Below are positions 1-8,047 of a DNA stretch of 64,000 nt, piece after piece. The stretch is from the NCBI GenBank assembly GCA_035267045.1, contig DATFMH010000147.1, positions 1 to 64,000 of the forward strand, written 5' to 3'. Source of the DNA: DATFMH01 sp035267045. Lineage in GTDB: Bacteria; Bacteroidota; Rhodothermia; Balneolales; DATFMH01. A program made the position numbers and the translations under genes. The notes beneath the pieces were generated by a model that was not told the origin of the DNA, ran no database searches, and saw only the letters and a list, made by a program, of their open reading frames with translations. The number at the start of each line of letters is the position of its first letter. Position 1 is the stretch's first letter.

Positions 1-156
1 AACTGAACGGAGAAAATAAAGATGATGATCGATGATAATAGTATTCGAATGTATTGACGCGTCTCCAAAGAACCCTCCGAGGTTTGAATGAATTATGTAA
101 CCGGTTAAATATGGTTTAAAATTATATAAGGGGCAAGTAGGTCTGTGAGCAGGGAA

Positions 157-186
157 CAGTAAGCAGTAAGCAGTAAACAGTAACAG
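157..186. repeat. 7-bp tandem repeat, CAGTAAR units
   Basis: Four consecutive heptamers (CAGTAAG, CAGTAAG, CAGTAAA, CAGTAAC) are followed by a partial unit. The next ~35 bases are a looser series of similar AGAA/CAGAA words. The unit length matches two other heptamer islands in this window, at 1512-1543 and 6880-6914, although the sequences differ. All three are intergenic. Confidence 0.8.
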
Positions 187-433
187 ATGAATTCAGAAGT
201 GAGAATAAAGAATACAGAACTTAGAAAGTCACTATAACACTCTCGTTACGAACAGGTGGACACTCTGTGTCCGGTCATGAAGTATATATCCTCGTCAAAG
301 GCTCAATCTGCAATCATTAACTCCTGATGTAATACCTTAGAAAAAAGCTTCAATGTGGGGTGGACCCTATTAAGTATTCGGTAATGTGATGAATATGATT
401 ACTTAAGTGTCTTACAGAGTTATAAATAAAAAT

Positions 434-447
434 GAAAGTTAACTTTC
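434..447. promoter_or_regulatory. Perfect 14-bp palindrome upstream of the 542 gene
   Basis: GAAAGTTAACTTTC is self-complementary and lies about 95 bp before the start codon at 542, just upstream of the AT-rich putative promoter. It could be an operator for a dimeric regulator, but AT-rich palindromes also occur by chance and no second copy was noticed. Confidence 0.25.
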
Positions 448-541
448 CAATATTTTACAATTTCTTCTTTTTAGTTTGCTAGTATAATCCTCTTTCACTA
501 ATCTTAACCAGTTAGGATTTTAAAAAAAGGGAGGATTTATC

Positions 542-1156
542 ATGAAAAAAGTGGGGATACTATTTTGCTTGTTTATTATTTTTGCTTTAAAAGTTAATGC
601 GCAGACTTTTTCCGAAAATAAAAGGATCTATTTAATGCCGGATTCTGCAATTACAAAATCAGTTTTTCACTATAAAGACCCTCCCACCGCATTAGCCATT
701 TCATTTGGAAATACCCTCATACCAGTAACAGCTGGGGCGATCATATTAGGCAGCCATGTACATAATCTTTCAAGGGCGACAATTGATATTTCAGTGATCT
801 TGATTGGTTATGGCGTATTCATAGGTCCGGCAACAGGGGTTTATTATGCCGGATATCATCATAAAGCATTGGGTGGTATAGGAGTCAGAGTGTTAGCGGG
901 TGTTGCAGGTACCGCAGGCTTGGCTATTATGGCAAATAATGTGGGCGTTGGTTATAGTAATAACGGTTCGCAATCTATTATACCGCCCATTTTATACGTT
1001 GGTGGAGCAATTACAATAATAAGTTCAGTAATTGTACAAATTATTAAGGCACCAATTGATGCACGTAAGTTTGACCGGATTCATGGTTTGAAAATTGAAC
1101 CAACTTATTTTAGCCAGGAAAAATCATTCGGATTGGCTATGCGGATCTCGTTTTGA
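542..1156 (+). CDS. Hypothetical secreted, hydrophobic envelope protein
   Basis: The product is 204 aa and I do not recognise the family. A clear Sec signal peptide (residues 1-21, hydrophobic core then VNAQ) is followed by a charged stretch and several glycine/isoleucine-rich hydrophobic segments near residues 50-70, 80-105, 110-130 and 150-170. The C-terminus ends in phenylalanine (AMRISF), as many outer-membrane proteins do. It could be a small outer-membrane or inner-membrane protein; the glycine-rich segments do not settle which. The start is well supported by an AGGGAGG Shine-Dalgarno sequence 7 nt upstream, stronger than at most genes here. It stands alone, flanked on both sides by repeat-rich non-coding DNA. 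Confidence 0.7.
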   Translation: MKKVGILFCLFIIFALKVNAQTFSENKRIYLMPDSAITKSVFHYKDPPTALAISFGNTLIPVTAGAIILGSHVHNLSRATIDISVILIGYGVFIGPATGVYYAGYHHKALGGIGVRVLAGVAGTAGLAIMANNVGVGYSNNGSQSIIPPILYVGGAITIISSVIVQIIKAPIDARKFDRIHGLKIEPTYFSQEKSFGLAMRISF

Positions 1157-1350
1157 ATTATAGAACGCAGATTATCGCGGATTTGTGAAATAGTTTTTAG
1201 GTTATTGAGTGTATTGAGTAAAAGCTAGAATTTGGATTAAAGGATTATAAGACCAATCAATAACCAATTACAACAACAAACTACTAAACAACCTGCGTTG
1301 ATCCTTTAATCTGTGTAATCTGCGATTCAGATATTCATCAAACAACAACT

Positions 1351-1466
1351 TATTCTGTTGTTCTGAGGGATCGACGAATTTATCAACGCCTGGAAACTTT
1401 ATACCATTTTTAACCAATGAATGTCCACATGTGCCTTTTCAGATCCCTCCGACTCGGGATGACAGG
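1351..1466. repeat. REP-like interspersed element
   Basis: The arms GAGGGATC (1365-1372) and GATCCCTC (1442-1449) are exact inverted complements. They sit in the wider words TTCTGAGGGATCGACGAA and GATCCCTCCGACTCGGGATG. Words of this type (GGGATC plus CGGGATGAC) are typical of short intergenic repetitive elements in many bacterial genomes; that similarity is from memory, not from a search. Confidence 0.5.
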
Positions 1467-1511
1467 TTTGTGCTTGTTATTAAGTTATTAGGAAAAATAA
1501 GAATATTAAGA

Positions 1512-1543
1512 TCCGTTCTCCGTCGTTCCGTCCTCCGTTCTCC
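1512..1543. repeat. 7-bp tandem repeat, TCCGTYS units
   Basis: The units are TCCGTTC, TCCGTCG, one extra T, TCCGTCC, TCCGTTC, then a partial TCC. The island lies 35 bp past the 3' end of the minus-strand permease gene. It is the second of three heptamer islands in the window. Confidence 0.65.
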
Positions 1544-1577
1544 TTTGTTTATCCGCGAAAATCTTTGGCCCCAAAAA

Positions 1578-3482
1578 TCACTCAATCGCTTCCACTTCAT
1601 CTTGCTCTTTCTTCTTACCAAATTCGGGATCAAGCGGAATAAATTTCGTGACGATAAATGCTGGTATCGTGGCGATCATCACCCAGATGAAGAAGTGCTG
1701 ATAACCGATCAGATCCTCGATCCATCCGCTGACCATTCCGGGCAGCATCATGCCAAGGGCCATAAAACCGGTTGTAATTGCAAAATGGGCGGTTTTATGA
1801 TCCCCTTCGGAGACATAGATCATGTACAGCATAAAAGCGGTGAAGCCGAAACCATATCCGAATTGTTCGATAGCTACACATACGTTGATAATGAGCATGC
1901 TGTGAGGCATGGTCGCGGATAGATAGATATAAACAGCATTTGGCAGGTTCATGGCAATAACCATCCACCAGAGCCATCGTTTTAATCCATCCCGGGCAGC
2001 CACGAATCCACCGAGGAGTCCGCCGACGGTCAGAGCAAGGATACCTATTGTTCCGTACACCAATCCAACCTGTCCGGTTGTTAATGCCAGTCCGCCGGCT
2101 TCCTGTGCATCGAGCAGGAATGGAGATGCTAATTTAACCAACTGCGCTTCACCTAATCGGTATAGCAGCAGAAAAGCAAGGATAATACCAATGTTTTCCT
2201 TCTGAAAAAAGAGTTTAAACGTCTCGAAAAATTCTTTAATGACTTGTTTAGAGGAATTCGTTACTACCGATTTATCGCTGTCGGGATATGGAAGAATGTA
2301 CCGGTGATACAGGAAGAAGAAAACAAACATGCCGGCCAGAATAAAAAAGGTGATGGTCCATGCCAACGGAATATTGCCGGCTTTCGCATCGAATGAAGCT
2401 TGTGAAGCCGTCTTTAATTTCGGATCTAATTGAATAACGGCCATAGCCGGCTTATTCCAGTTGGATGCATCAAAATGGAAGTGTTCCCCTTCCACAAGTT
2501 TGATGCTTTTGTCTCCTTTTTCCCGGCCAAAATTTATTGAGACCGACTTGCCGGCTTGTGGTTTATGAGATAAATGGAAATAAATAATACCGACGTTGCC
2601 GGCTTTATCTCCTGTTTTTAAAGCGATTTTCTCCCGGCCAAAATATTTTTTGATCAATGATTCCAGGTTGGCTACTACTTCCCGCTGCCACAAGGAAGAT
2701 TGAACACCCGAATTTTGTGTAGTTTCCCCTTCTGGGCTGTTTGCCGGGTAAAATCCGTGCTCTGCATTCCATTTTTTTGCCATTGTCTTAATGGAATCGA
2801 TCCTGGATTCAGGCTGATTTTGTGTACTGATTTTAATCTTCGAAGGGAAGCTAACAATATGAAGACTCCCGGTTTGGGCTTCAGTGGGGACAGAATCGGG
2901 CGGTATGATTACCTGATTGGGAGATATATTGGTCGATATCTCCGTTTGAACATTAATGGGAACTGTCGGCAATCCCGTATGGCTTTCGATATATCCCGCA
3001 AATATTATAAGCAGACCTTGTCCGGTGATCATGGCTACCCGGTAAAAGGTACTGCGTACACCAACAAACCAGGCCTGATCATGTTTGGATAAACCCAGCA
3101 TATAGAAACCATCGGCTGCCACATCGTGTGTTGCCGAACTGAAAGCCAATAACCAGAAAAAAGCCAGGGTGTAACGGAAAAAGCCGGGAAGCGGTATGGT
3201 CAAAGCTACTCCGGCAAGACCGGCACCGACCAGCAACTGCATGATGACGATCCAATACCGTTTGGTCTTGAAAATATCGACTACAGGACTCCAAAGCGGT
3301 TTAATCACCCACGGCAGATAGAGCCAGCTCGTGTACAAAGCGATATCGGTATTGGAAATCCCCATACGCTTGTACATGATGACGGACACGAGCATGACCA
3401 CGACATACGGAATACCTTCAGCAAAATACAGCGTTGGGATCCATGCCCACGGATTGCGTTTTTTGACTTTGCGTTTTATCAT
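1578..3482 (-). CDS. AmpG-like MFS permease with a large periplasmic insert
   Basis: The product is 634 aa, much longer than the usual 400-500 aa of AmpG (PAT family) transporters, which import muropeptides. Residues 10-165 form the first transmembrane half, including AEGIPY and the HDVAADGFY motif near 119-127 that matches the conserved D-x-A-A-D motif of AmpG. Residues about 167-370 form a soluble, Ser/Gln-rich insert between TM6 and TM7, which should face the periplasm. Residues about 371-620 form the second transmembrane half. The start is ATG. It lies 192 bp downstream of nagB-PIG-L on the same strand, which points to uptake of cell-wall or chitin-type amino sugars. The substrate is inferred, and the insert has no function I recognise. 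Confidence 0.85.
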   Translation of the reverse strand: MIKRKVKKRNPWAWIPTLYFAEGIPYVVVMLVSVIMYKRMGISNTDIALYTSWLYLPWVIKPLWSPVVDIFKTKRYWIVIMQLLVGAGLAGVALTIPLPGFFRYTLAFFWLLAFSSATHDVAADGFYMLGLSKHDQAWFVGVRSTFYRVAMITGQGLLIIFAGYIESHTGLPTVPINVQTEISTNISPNQVIIPPDSVPTEAQTGSLHIVSFPSKIKISTQNQPESRIDSIKTMAKKWNAEHGFYPANSPEGETTQNSGVQSSLWQREVVANLESLIKKYFGREKIALKTGDKAGNVGIIYFHLSHKPQAGKSVSINFGREKGDKSIKLVEGEHFHFDASNWNKPAMAVIQLDPKLKTASQASFDAKAGNIPLAWTITFFILAGMFVFFFLYHRYILPYPDSDKSVVTNSSKQVIKEFFETFKLFFQKENIGIILAFLLLYRLGEAQLVKLASPFLLDAQEAGGLALTTGQVGLVYGTIGILALTVGGLLGGFVAARDGLKRWLWWMVIAMNLPNAVYIYLSATMPHSMLIINVCVAIEQFGYGFGFTAFMLYMIYVSEGDHKTAHFAITTGFMALGMMLPGMVSGWIEDLIGYQHFFIWVMIATIPAFIVTKFIPLDPEFGKKKEQDEVEAIE

Positions 3483-3674
3483 CAGCCGATTCGGTAGATA
3501 TTCATATTGTAGTAAGCTTTGTTGTCATCCATACAGCACTCATTGAATAAAAGAAAAACCATCCACAAAGGGAATTCAAATATCTCAATCCAATTTATTT
3601 TTGAAACGCAGATTATAATTCAATAAATGAATCGGTCGATTTAAATTAGATCCGTCATGATCGTAATTGATGTA

Positions 3675-5594
3675 TTAAAATGGGTACCTGACAAACGCTT
3701 CAATTGATTCGTATTCGGCTAACCCCAATTGATCATATAACCTGGCGGTAGCTCTTGTTCTGTCGTCGGCACGTTGCCAGAATTCCCGGGGATCAGGGCC
3801 GGGGAAAAGTGGACGGTCTTTTTGGGATTCATGTTTGAAGATGGCCCTGCGTTTTCGTGCTAATTCATCGGGACTCAGAGGAACAGCCATTTCAATCTGG
3901 TCAATATCCCATTCCTGCCATGCCCCTCTGTATAACCAGACGAAACAATCTTTCATCCACTCTTCGTCTTTAAGCCTGCTTATAGCCTCCAAAATAGCCT
4001 TTAGACAAACACGATGCGTTCCATGAGGATCTGATAGGTCACCTGCCGCATAAATCTGATGCGGTTTAATTTCAGTGATGAGATCTACAATAATCCGGAT
4101 ATCTTGCTCACTCAAGGGCTTTTTACGAATCACACCCGTTTCATAAAAAGGCATGTCCAGAAAATGAGCCCGTTCAATTGGAATGCCGCAATAACGGCAG
4201 GCAGCCTTGGCTTCGCCCCGTCTGATCAACCCTTTAATGGTTTTTATTTCTTCAGAGTCGGCCTGTCCGGGTGTTTTATTGTTCAGAAATTCACTCATTT
4301 TATTGAAAAGTGAAGAGATATTACTGCCTTTCAGCCCAAATTGATGTTGATAGTCAATGACGAAATCAGCAAAACGAATAGCCTGGTCATCAAATACGGC
4401 AATATTACCGGAAGTCTGATAAGCGACATGAACCTCATGTCTCTGATCGACAAGACGAATCAAAGTTCCACCCATTGAGATGACGTCATCATCAGGATGT
4501 GGGCTGAAGATCAGCGCTCGTTTGGGATAAGGTTTTTTTCGTTCCGGCCTGTTAGTGTCGTCGGCATCGGGTTTGCCGCCAGGCCATCCGGTTATTGTAT
4601 GCTGTAATTCATTGAAGACTTTGATATTAATGTTGTAAGCCGGACCATAATCGGTAATTAGATCACTCATGCCGTTTTCACTATAATCCATATCCGTCAG
4701 TTTCAGCACCGGTTTTTGAGTTTCCTGACTGAGCCAAACGACGGCTTTACGTATCATTTTATCATTCCAGTCACATTGTCCGACCAACCAGGGGGTCTTA
4801 AAACGGGTTAATTCAGCTGAAGACGCATTATCCAGGATTATTTCAGCATCCGTGTGATCCTGCAGATAAGTAGCCGGTACGGAATCACTGACGGGGCCCT
4901 CAACAGTCTGGCGTATGATACCGGCTTTTTTCTCACCATAAGCCATCAGGTAGATCTTATGGGATTTCAGGATAGAACCCACACCCATTGTCAGTGCCCA
5001 TCGTGGAACATTTTCTTCACCGAAGAAATCACTGGCGGCGTCAGCACGAGTAATACGATCGAGTGTGATTAAACGAGTGTGGGAATTTTTTCCCGAACCC
5101 GGTTCGTTGAATCCGATATGACCCGTCCGGCCGATACCCAGAAGTTGAATGTCTATTCCGCCTGCCTCATTAATCTGCTGCTCATATTGACGGCAATATT
5201 CAACAATCCCGTCTCTGTCGATGGCGCCATCAGGGATATGAATATTATCAGGATTAATATCAATATGTTTAAACAAGTATTCGTGCATAAAACGGACATA
5301 GCTCTGTAATGCTTCCGGCTGCATTGGATAATACTCATCCAGGTTGAAGGTAATGACATTCTTGAAACTGAGTCCTTCTTCCCTGTGCATACGTACCAGT
5401 TCATCATATACCCTGACTGGAGTTGAACCGGTTGCAAGTCCGAGTACGGTAAAACGGTCTGTTGATGATCGTTCCCCAATGAGTTTGGCAATTTGATTGG
5501 CAACGAACAGGGAGCCTTCACTTGCGACTTCAAAAACCCTTGTTGTTATTTTTTCAAAACGTTTCTGTTCGGTACGCGATATTATTTCAGACAT
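3675..5594 (-). CDS. nagB: Glucosamine-6-phosphate deaminase fused to PIG-L deacetylase
   Basis: A two-domain protein of 639 aa. The N-terminal ~270 residues are NagB, which converts glucosamine-6-phosphate to fructose-6-phosphate and ammonia. Visible motifs are LATGSTP, FNLDEYYPM (about 84-91) and GIGRTGHIGFNEPG (about 153-166), carrying the catalytic Asp/His/Glu residues. After a linker, residues ~360 to the end form a PIG-L/LmbE-type deacetylase with the zinc motif HPDDD (366-370) and a later DPHGTHR. This architecture is known in Bacteroidota. The frame is open from 5651, but I chose ATG at 5594 because MSEIISRTEQKRFEK is the normal NagB beginning and the upstream extension looks non-native. 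It precedes the AmpG-like permease and probably forms an amino-sugar salvage unit with it; the substrate of the PIG-L domain is unknown. Confidence 0.93.
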   Translation of the reverse strand: MSEIISRTEQKRFEKITTRVFEVASEGSLFVANQIAKLIGERSSTDRFTVLGLATGSTPVRVYDELVRMHREEGLSFKNVITFNLDEYYPMQPEALQSYVRFMHEYLFKHIDINPDNIHIPDGAIDRDGIVEYCRQYEQQINEAGGIDIQLLGIGRTGHIGFNEPGSGKNSHTRLITLDRITRADAASDFFGEENVPRWALTMGVGSILKSHKIYLMAYGEKKAGIIRQTVEGPVSDSVPATYLQDHTDAEIILDNASSAELTRFKTPWLVGQCDWNDKMIRKAVVWLSQETQKPVLKLTDMDYSENGMSDLITDYGPAYNINIKVFNELQHTITGWPGGKPDADDTNRPERKKPYPKRALIFSPHPDDDVISMGGTLIRLVDQRHEVHVAYQTSGNIAVFDDQAIRFADFVIDYQHQFGLKGSNISSLFNKMSEFLNNKTPGQADSEEIKTIKGLIRRGEAKAACRYCGIPIERAHFLDMPFYETGVIRKKPLSEQDIRIIVDLITEIKPHQIYAAGDLSDPHGTHRVCLKAILEAISRLKDEEWMKDCFVWLYRGAWQEWDIDQIEMAVPLSPDELARKRRAIFKHESQKDRPLFPGPDPREFWQRADDRTRATARLYDQLGLAEYESIEAFVRYPF

Positions 5595-6041
5595 TTTTAA
5601 GAATTGTATTCGGTGAATTAGGATGAAAATGGCTAATGTATTAAGGTCCATTTATTTAAAATGCTATCCTGCCTGTTTTGCGAATCGGCAATTTATATCA
5701 AAAAATGGTTCTATGAAATTTTTGAGGAGGTAAAAAATATAAGAAGGCTTTGCAAAACCGCCTTTTTGCCCAATATCTGCGTTATCGGAATTTTAAAATA
5801 CTCATCCCGAAAGCTTTCGAGACTGTGGTTTTAAAATTCCTCTGGTCTTGATCTTGTTAAAAAATCCTGGCTTTGCAAAGCCTTCTATAAATGAATATAA
5901 CTGTGAACCAATTTTTTTTAAAAAGATGTTTAATAACTTCTGACAGCACACTACATTATCGGGTAAATGTCCTTAATAATGAAAGAATAACTTTTATATT
6001 ATGGTGAAGTTGATAATATAAATTTATAAATCATATATATT
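5595..6041. other. Divergent intergenic region with long palindrome
   Basis: About 450 bp between nagB (minus) and tatD (plus). Its main content is the concentric inverted repeat at 5742-5886. The rest is AT-rich and should contain both promoters, but no good TAnnTTTG element was found on either strand. No coding frame is supported. Confidence 0.6.
5742..5886. repeat. Concentric three-tier palindrome, possible MITE-like element
   Basis: Three perfect inverted repeats share one centre near 5814. The outer arms are 15 bp (5742-5756 AGAAGGCTTTGCAAA with 5872-5886). The middle arms are 12 bp (5787-5798 GGAATTTTAAAA with 5829-5840). The core is the 12-bp palindrome CGAAAGCTTTCG (5808-5819). The segments between the tiers do not pair well. 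The unit is non-coding and could be a miniature inverted-repeat element, a REP relative or a structured transcript. Confidence 0.8.
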
Positions 6042-6800
6042 TTGATAGATACACATTGTCACATATTTCTCGACGATTTTAAAGATGATTTGAATGAAGT
6101 CTTGGACAGGGCAGCGGAAGCTGGTGTAAATAGAATCCTCATGCCGGCCATTAATTTCGGATCGCTCGATCAAATGATATCTGTTAATCATCCTAAAATT
6201 TCATTTTACAAAATGGCCGGGATACATCCATCCGAGGTAAAATCAAAGGACCCCGGACTTGAGCAAAAACTCTTTAGCCATATAAAAAATCCTGAAATTA
6301 TAGCCGTAGGGGAAACCGGTCTCGATTATTATTGGACCAAAAAATACATAGAGGAACAAAAATTTAATCTGCATACGCATTGTAAAGCAGCTAAAGAATT
6401 TCAGAAACCTATTGTATTGCATAACAGGGATAGTACGAATGATATCCTGTCTATTATCGAAGAAGAACAGGATGGTAATTTAACCGGTGTGTGGCATTGC
6501 TTTACTGGTACTGTTGAGGAAGGCAAAAAGGCCATAGATCTTGGGTTATACCTTGGGATAGGGGGAATAACCACCTTCAAAAATGCCGGTGTCGATAAAA
6601 CCGTGGCTCAGCTTCCCATCAGCAAAATGGTTCTCGAGACGGATGCTCCATACCTGGCACCAACACCCAAAAGAGGTAAACGAAATGAGCCGGCTTTTAT
6701 CAAATACACGGCTCAAAAATTAGCTGATATCATGGAAATTTCGTTGAAAGATGTGATTGATATAACGACTCATAATGCTATCGATTTATTTAAAATTTAA
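6042..6800 (+). CDS. tatD: TatD-family metal-dependent DNase
   Basis: The 252-aa product matches the full length of TatD-family hydrolases, cytoplasmic TIM-barrel metalloenzymes with 3'-5' exonuclease or D-aminoacyl-tRNA deacylase activity depending on the member. Family motifs run in order: DTHCH at the N-terminus, GETGLDYYW, HNRDS, WHCFTG and LETDAPYLAP near the C-terminus. The start is TTG at 6042; no ATG precedes the DTHCH metal motif in frame, so the rare start is required. It is transcribed alone and converges on pdxB. Confidence 0.93.
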   Translation: MIDTHCHIFLDDFKDDLNEVLDRAAEAGVNRILMPAINFGSLDQMISVNHPKISFYKMAGIHPSEVKSKDPGLEQKLFSHIKNPEIIAVGETGLDYYWTKKYIEEQKFNLHTHCKAAKEFQKPIVLHNRDSTNDILSIIEEEQDGNLTGVWHCFTGTVEEGKKAIDLGLYLGIGGITTFKNAGVDKTVAQLPISKMVLETDAPYLAPTPKRGKRNEPAFIKYTAQKLADIMEISLKDVIDITTHNAIDLFKI

Positions 6801-6879
6801 TTAACCTCAGAGAGGGTACACAGAGAATTTACACAGGTTTCACATAGGAATATTTCAAATAAGAAATATAAGTTTATTT

Positions 6880-6914
6880 CTCCATGCTCCATGCTCCATG
6901 CTCCATGCTCCATG
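6880..6914. repeat. 7-bp tandem repeat, five perfect CTCCATG units
   Basis: Five exact copies of CTCCATG lie in the 116-bp gap between convergent tatD and pdxB, ending 2 bp before the pdxB stop codon. Upstream, at 6805-6840, are loose ACACAGAG-type words. No terminator hairpin is visible in this gap. Confidence 0.9.
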
Positions 6915-6916
6915 CG

Positions 6917-8047
6917 CTACGCTCTACTCTTGATACCCAACTTCTCCAATACAGGATATTTTTTAAGCACAGTTACAGGTAAATATATTTGGGGGTATTC
7001 CATACGGTAGGGATGGCCGGTTCGCAAATCACGGAACGCCTGTCCACGTTTATTTTCCGGTAACTGACAAATTTCCCTCAGCTTGTGATCGTAATCCCTA
7101 ATGGGATGTATAGAAGTCAGGATATTGGAAAGGGAAGAGGCGTTTTTTAAATCAGGAGTGATAAGATTTTCGTGATTTATATCTGAATTGGATACCGTTA
7201 AACCAAAATGATCTAACATGGCGTTGCAAATCATTCGTGTAGCGTTTTGTTTGGCCTGATACGAATAACCGGCGATATGAGGTGTGGCAATAAATGCATT
7301 TTCAGCTATTTCAACTGAAAATGAAGGTTCGTTTTCCCAGACATCAAATATATAATCTCCAATATTGCCTATTCTTAATTGGCCAGTAATAACATATTCA
7401 TCCACTACCCCACCTCTCGAAGCATTGATGACAAGCTTATATTCCCTGTTGTTTAATTTTGCCTCATTCAGCCAATGATAGGTCGCGAATTGACCTGCTG
7501 TTTCCAATGGTACATGAAATGTCAATATATCTGAGTCCATAACACCCGGTAATGATGCTGATGTAAAAGCGGGGTCCCGTAATTCTCGCGGGGGGTCATA
7601 TAGAACAGTATTGAGTCCGGTTTTTGTAAGTAATTCATTGACAACACTTCCAACATGTCCAACACCAATTACACCTACCGTATATTTTGTTATATCTTTA
7701 GATCTTGATTCGCCCCAGAGAATAATTGCGGTTGCGATGTATTCCGCCACAGCCCGGGCATTACATCCGGCAGCAGAGGAAAAGGTGATGTTATTCGATT
7801 GTAAATAAGGAATATCAACATGATCGGTACCCGAAGAAGCCGTTCCGATGAATGTTAAATTATCCGGAATCCCGGCGAATGTATGTTTATTTATCCTAGT
7901 AACGGTTCGGATAAGCATTGCAGAATACGGGGAAAAATCATCCGGTAATGCATTATTGGGATCAAATAATGTATAATTGACGGTTTCGGGCAGGAATTTT
8001 TCTAACTGGAAGATGTTTTTATCAGCTAATATATGTATCACTATCAA
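6917..8047 (-). CDS. pdxB: Erythronate-4-phosphate dehydrogenase
   Basis: The 376-aa product belongs to the D-2-hydroxyacid dehydrogenase superfamily; its length and C-terminal extension match PdxB, which oxidises 4-phospho-D-erythronate in pyridoxal phosphate synthesis. Motifs: ADKNIF at the start, GTASSGTDHVD, the Rossmann loop VGVIGVGHVGS, NASRGGVVDE with the catalytic Arg, and ATPHIAGYSYQAK with the catalytic His and the PdxB-type tail. No ATG is available before the ADKNIF motif. Candidate starts are TTG (8047) or GTG (8041). It is divergent from pyrimidine-nucleoside phosphorylase. Confidence 0.88.
   Translation of the reverse strand: MIVIHILADKNIFQLEKFLPETVNYTLFDPNNALPDDFSPYSAMLIRTVTRINKHTFAGIPDNLTFIGTASSGTDHVDIPYLQSNNITFSSAAGCNARAVAEYIATAIILWGESRSKDITKYTVGVIGVGHVGSVVNELLTKTGLNTVLYDPPRELRDPAFTSASLPGVMDSDILTFHVPLETAGQFATYHWLNEAKLNNREYKLVINASRGGVVDEYVITGQLRIGNIGDYIFDVWENEPSFSVEIAENAFIATPHIAGYSYQAKQNATRMICNAMLDHFGLTVSNSDINHENLITPDLKNASSLSNILTSIHPIRDYDHKLREICQLPENKRGQAFRDLRTGHPYRMEYPQIYLPVTVLKKYPVLEKLGIKSRA

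Larger units (their letters stand above)
1..541. other. Repeat-rich intergenic region
   Basis: I see no convincing coding frame here. It holds a 7-bp tandem repeat at 157-186, a perfect 6-bp stem with a 3-nt loop at 258-272 (GGACAC/GTGTCC), and a perfect 14-bp palindrome at 434-447. The last part is AT-rich and probably holds the promoter of the gene at 542. A TATAAT-like hexamer lies at 483-488, but no matching upstream element is evident. The 5' edge shows no recognisable gene tail. Confidence 0.6.
1157..1577. other. Intergenic patchwork of short repeats
   Basis: About 420 bp between convergent genes with no supported frame. It begins with an ACGCAGATT/CGCGGATT word (1165-1182), mirrored in inverted orientation by AATCTGTGTAATCTGCGATT near 1306-1330. 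A REP-like hairpin pair follows (1351-1466), then a 7-bp repeat island (1512-1543). The open frame at 1431-1922 runs through these repeats and into the permease gene on the opposite strand, so I treat it as a shadow. Confidence 0.6.

Noticed and set aside
354..395. GGGGTGGACCC followed by TATTAAG, resembling the end of an IS3-type element
   Set aside because: No transposase remnant, second terminal repeat or target duplication is visible.
1431..1922. 163-aa open frame on the plus strand
   Set aside because: It runs through intergenic repeats and then antisense to the AmpG-like gene; composition and lack of a ribosome binding site point to a shadow frame.
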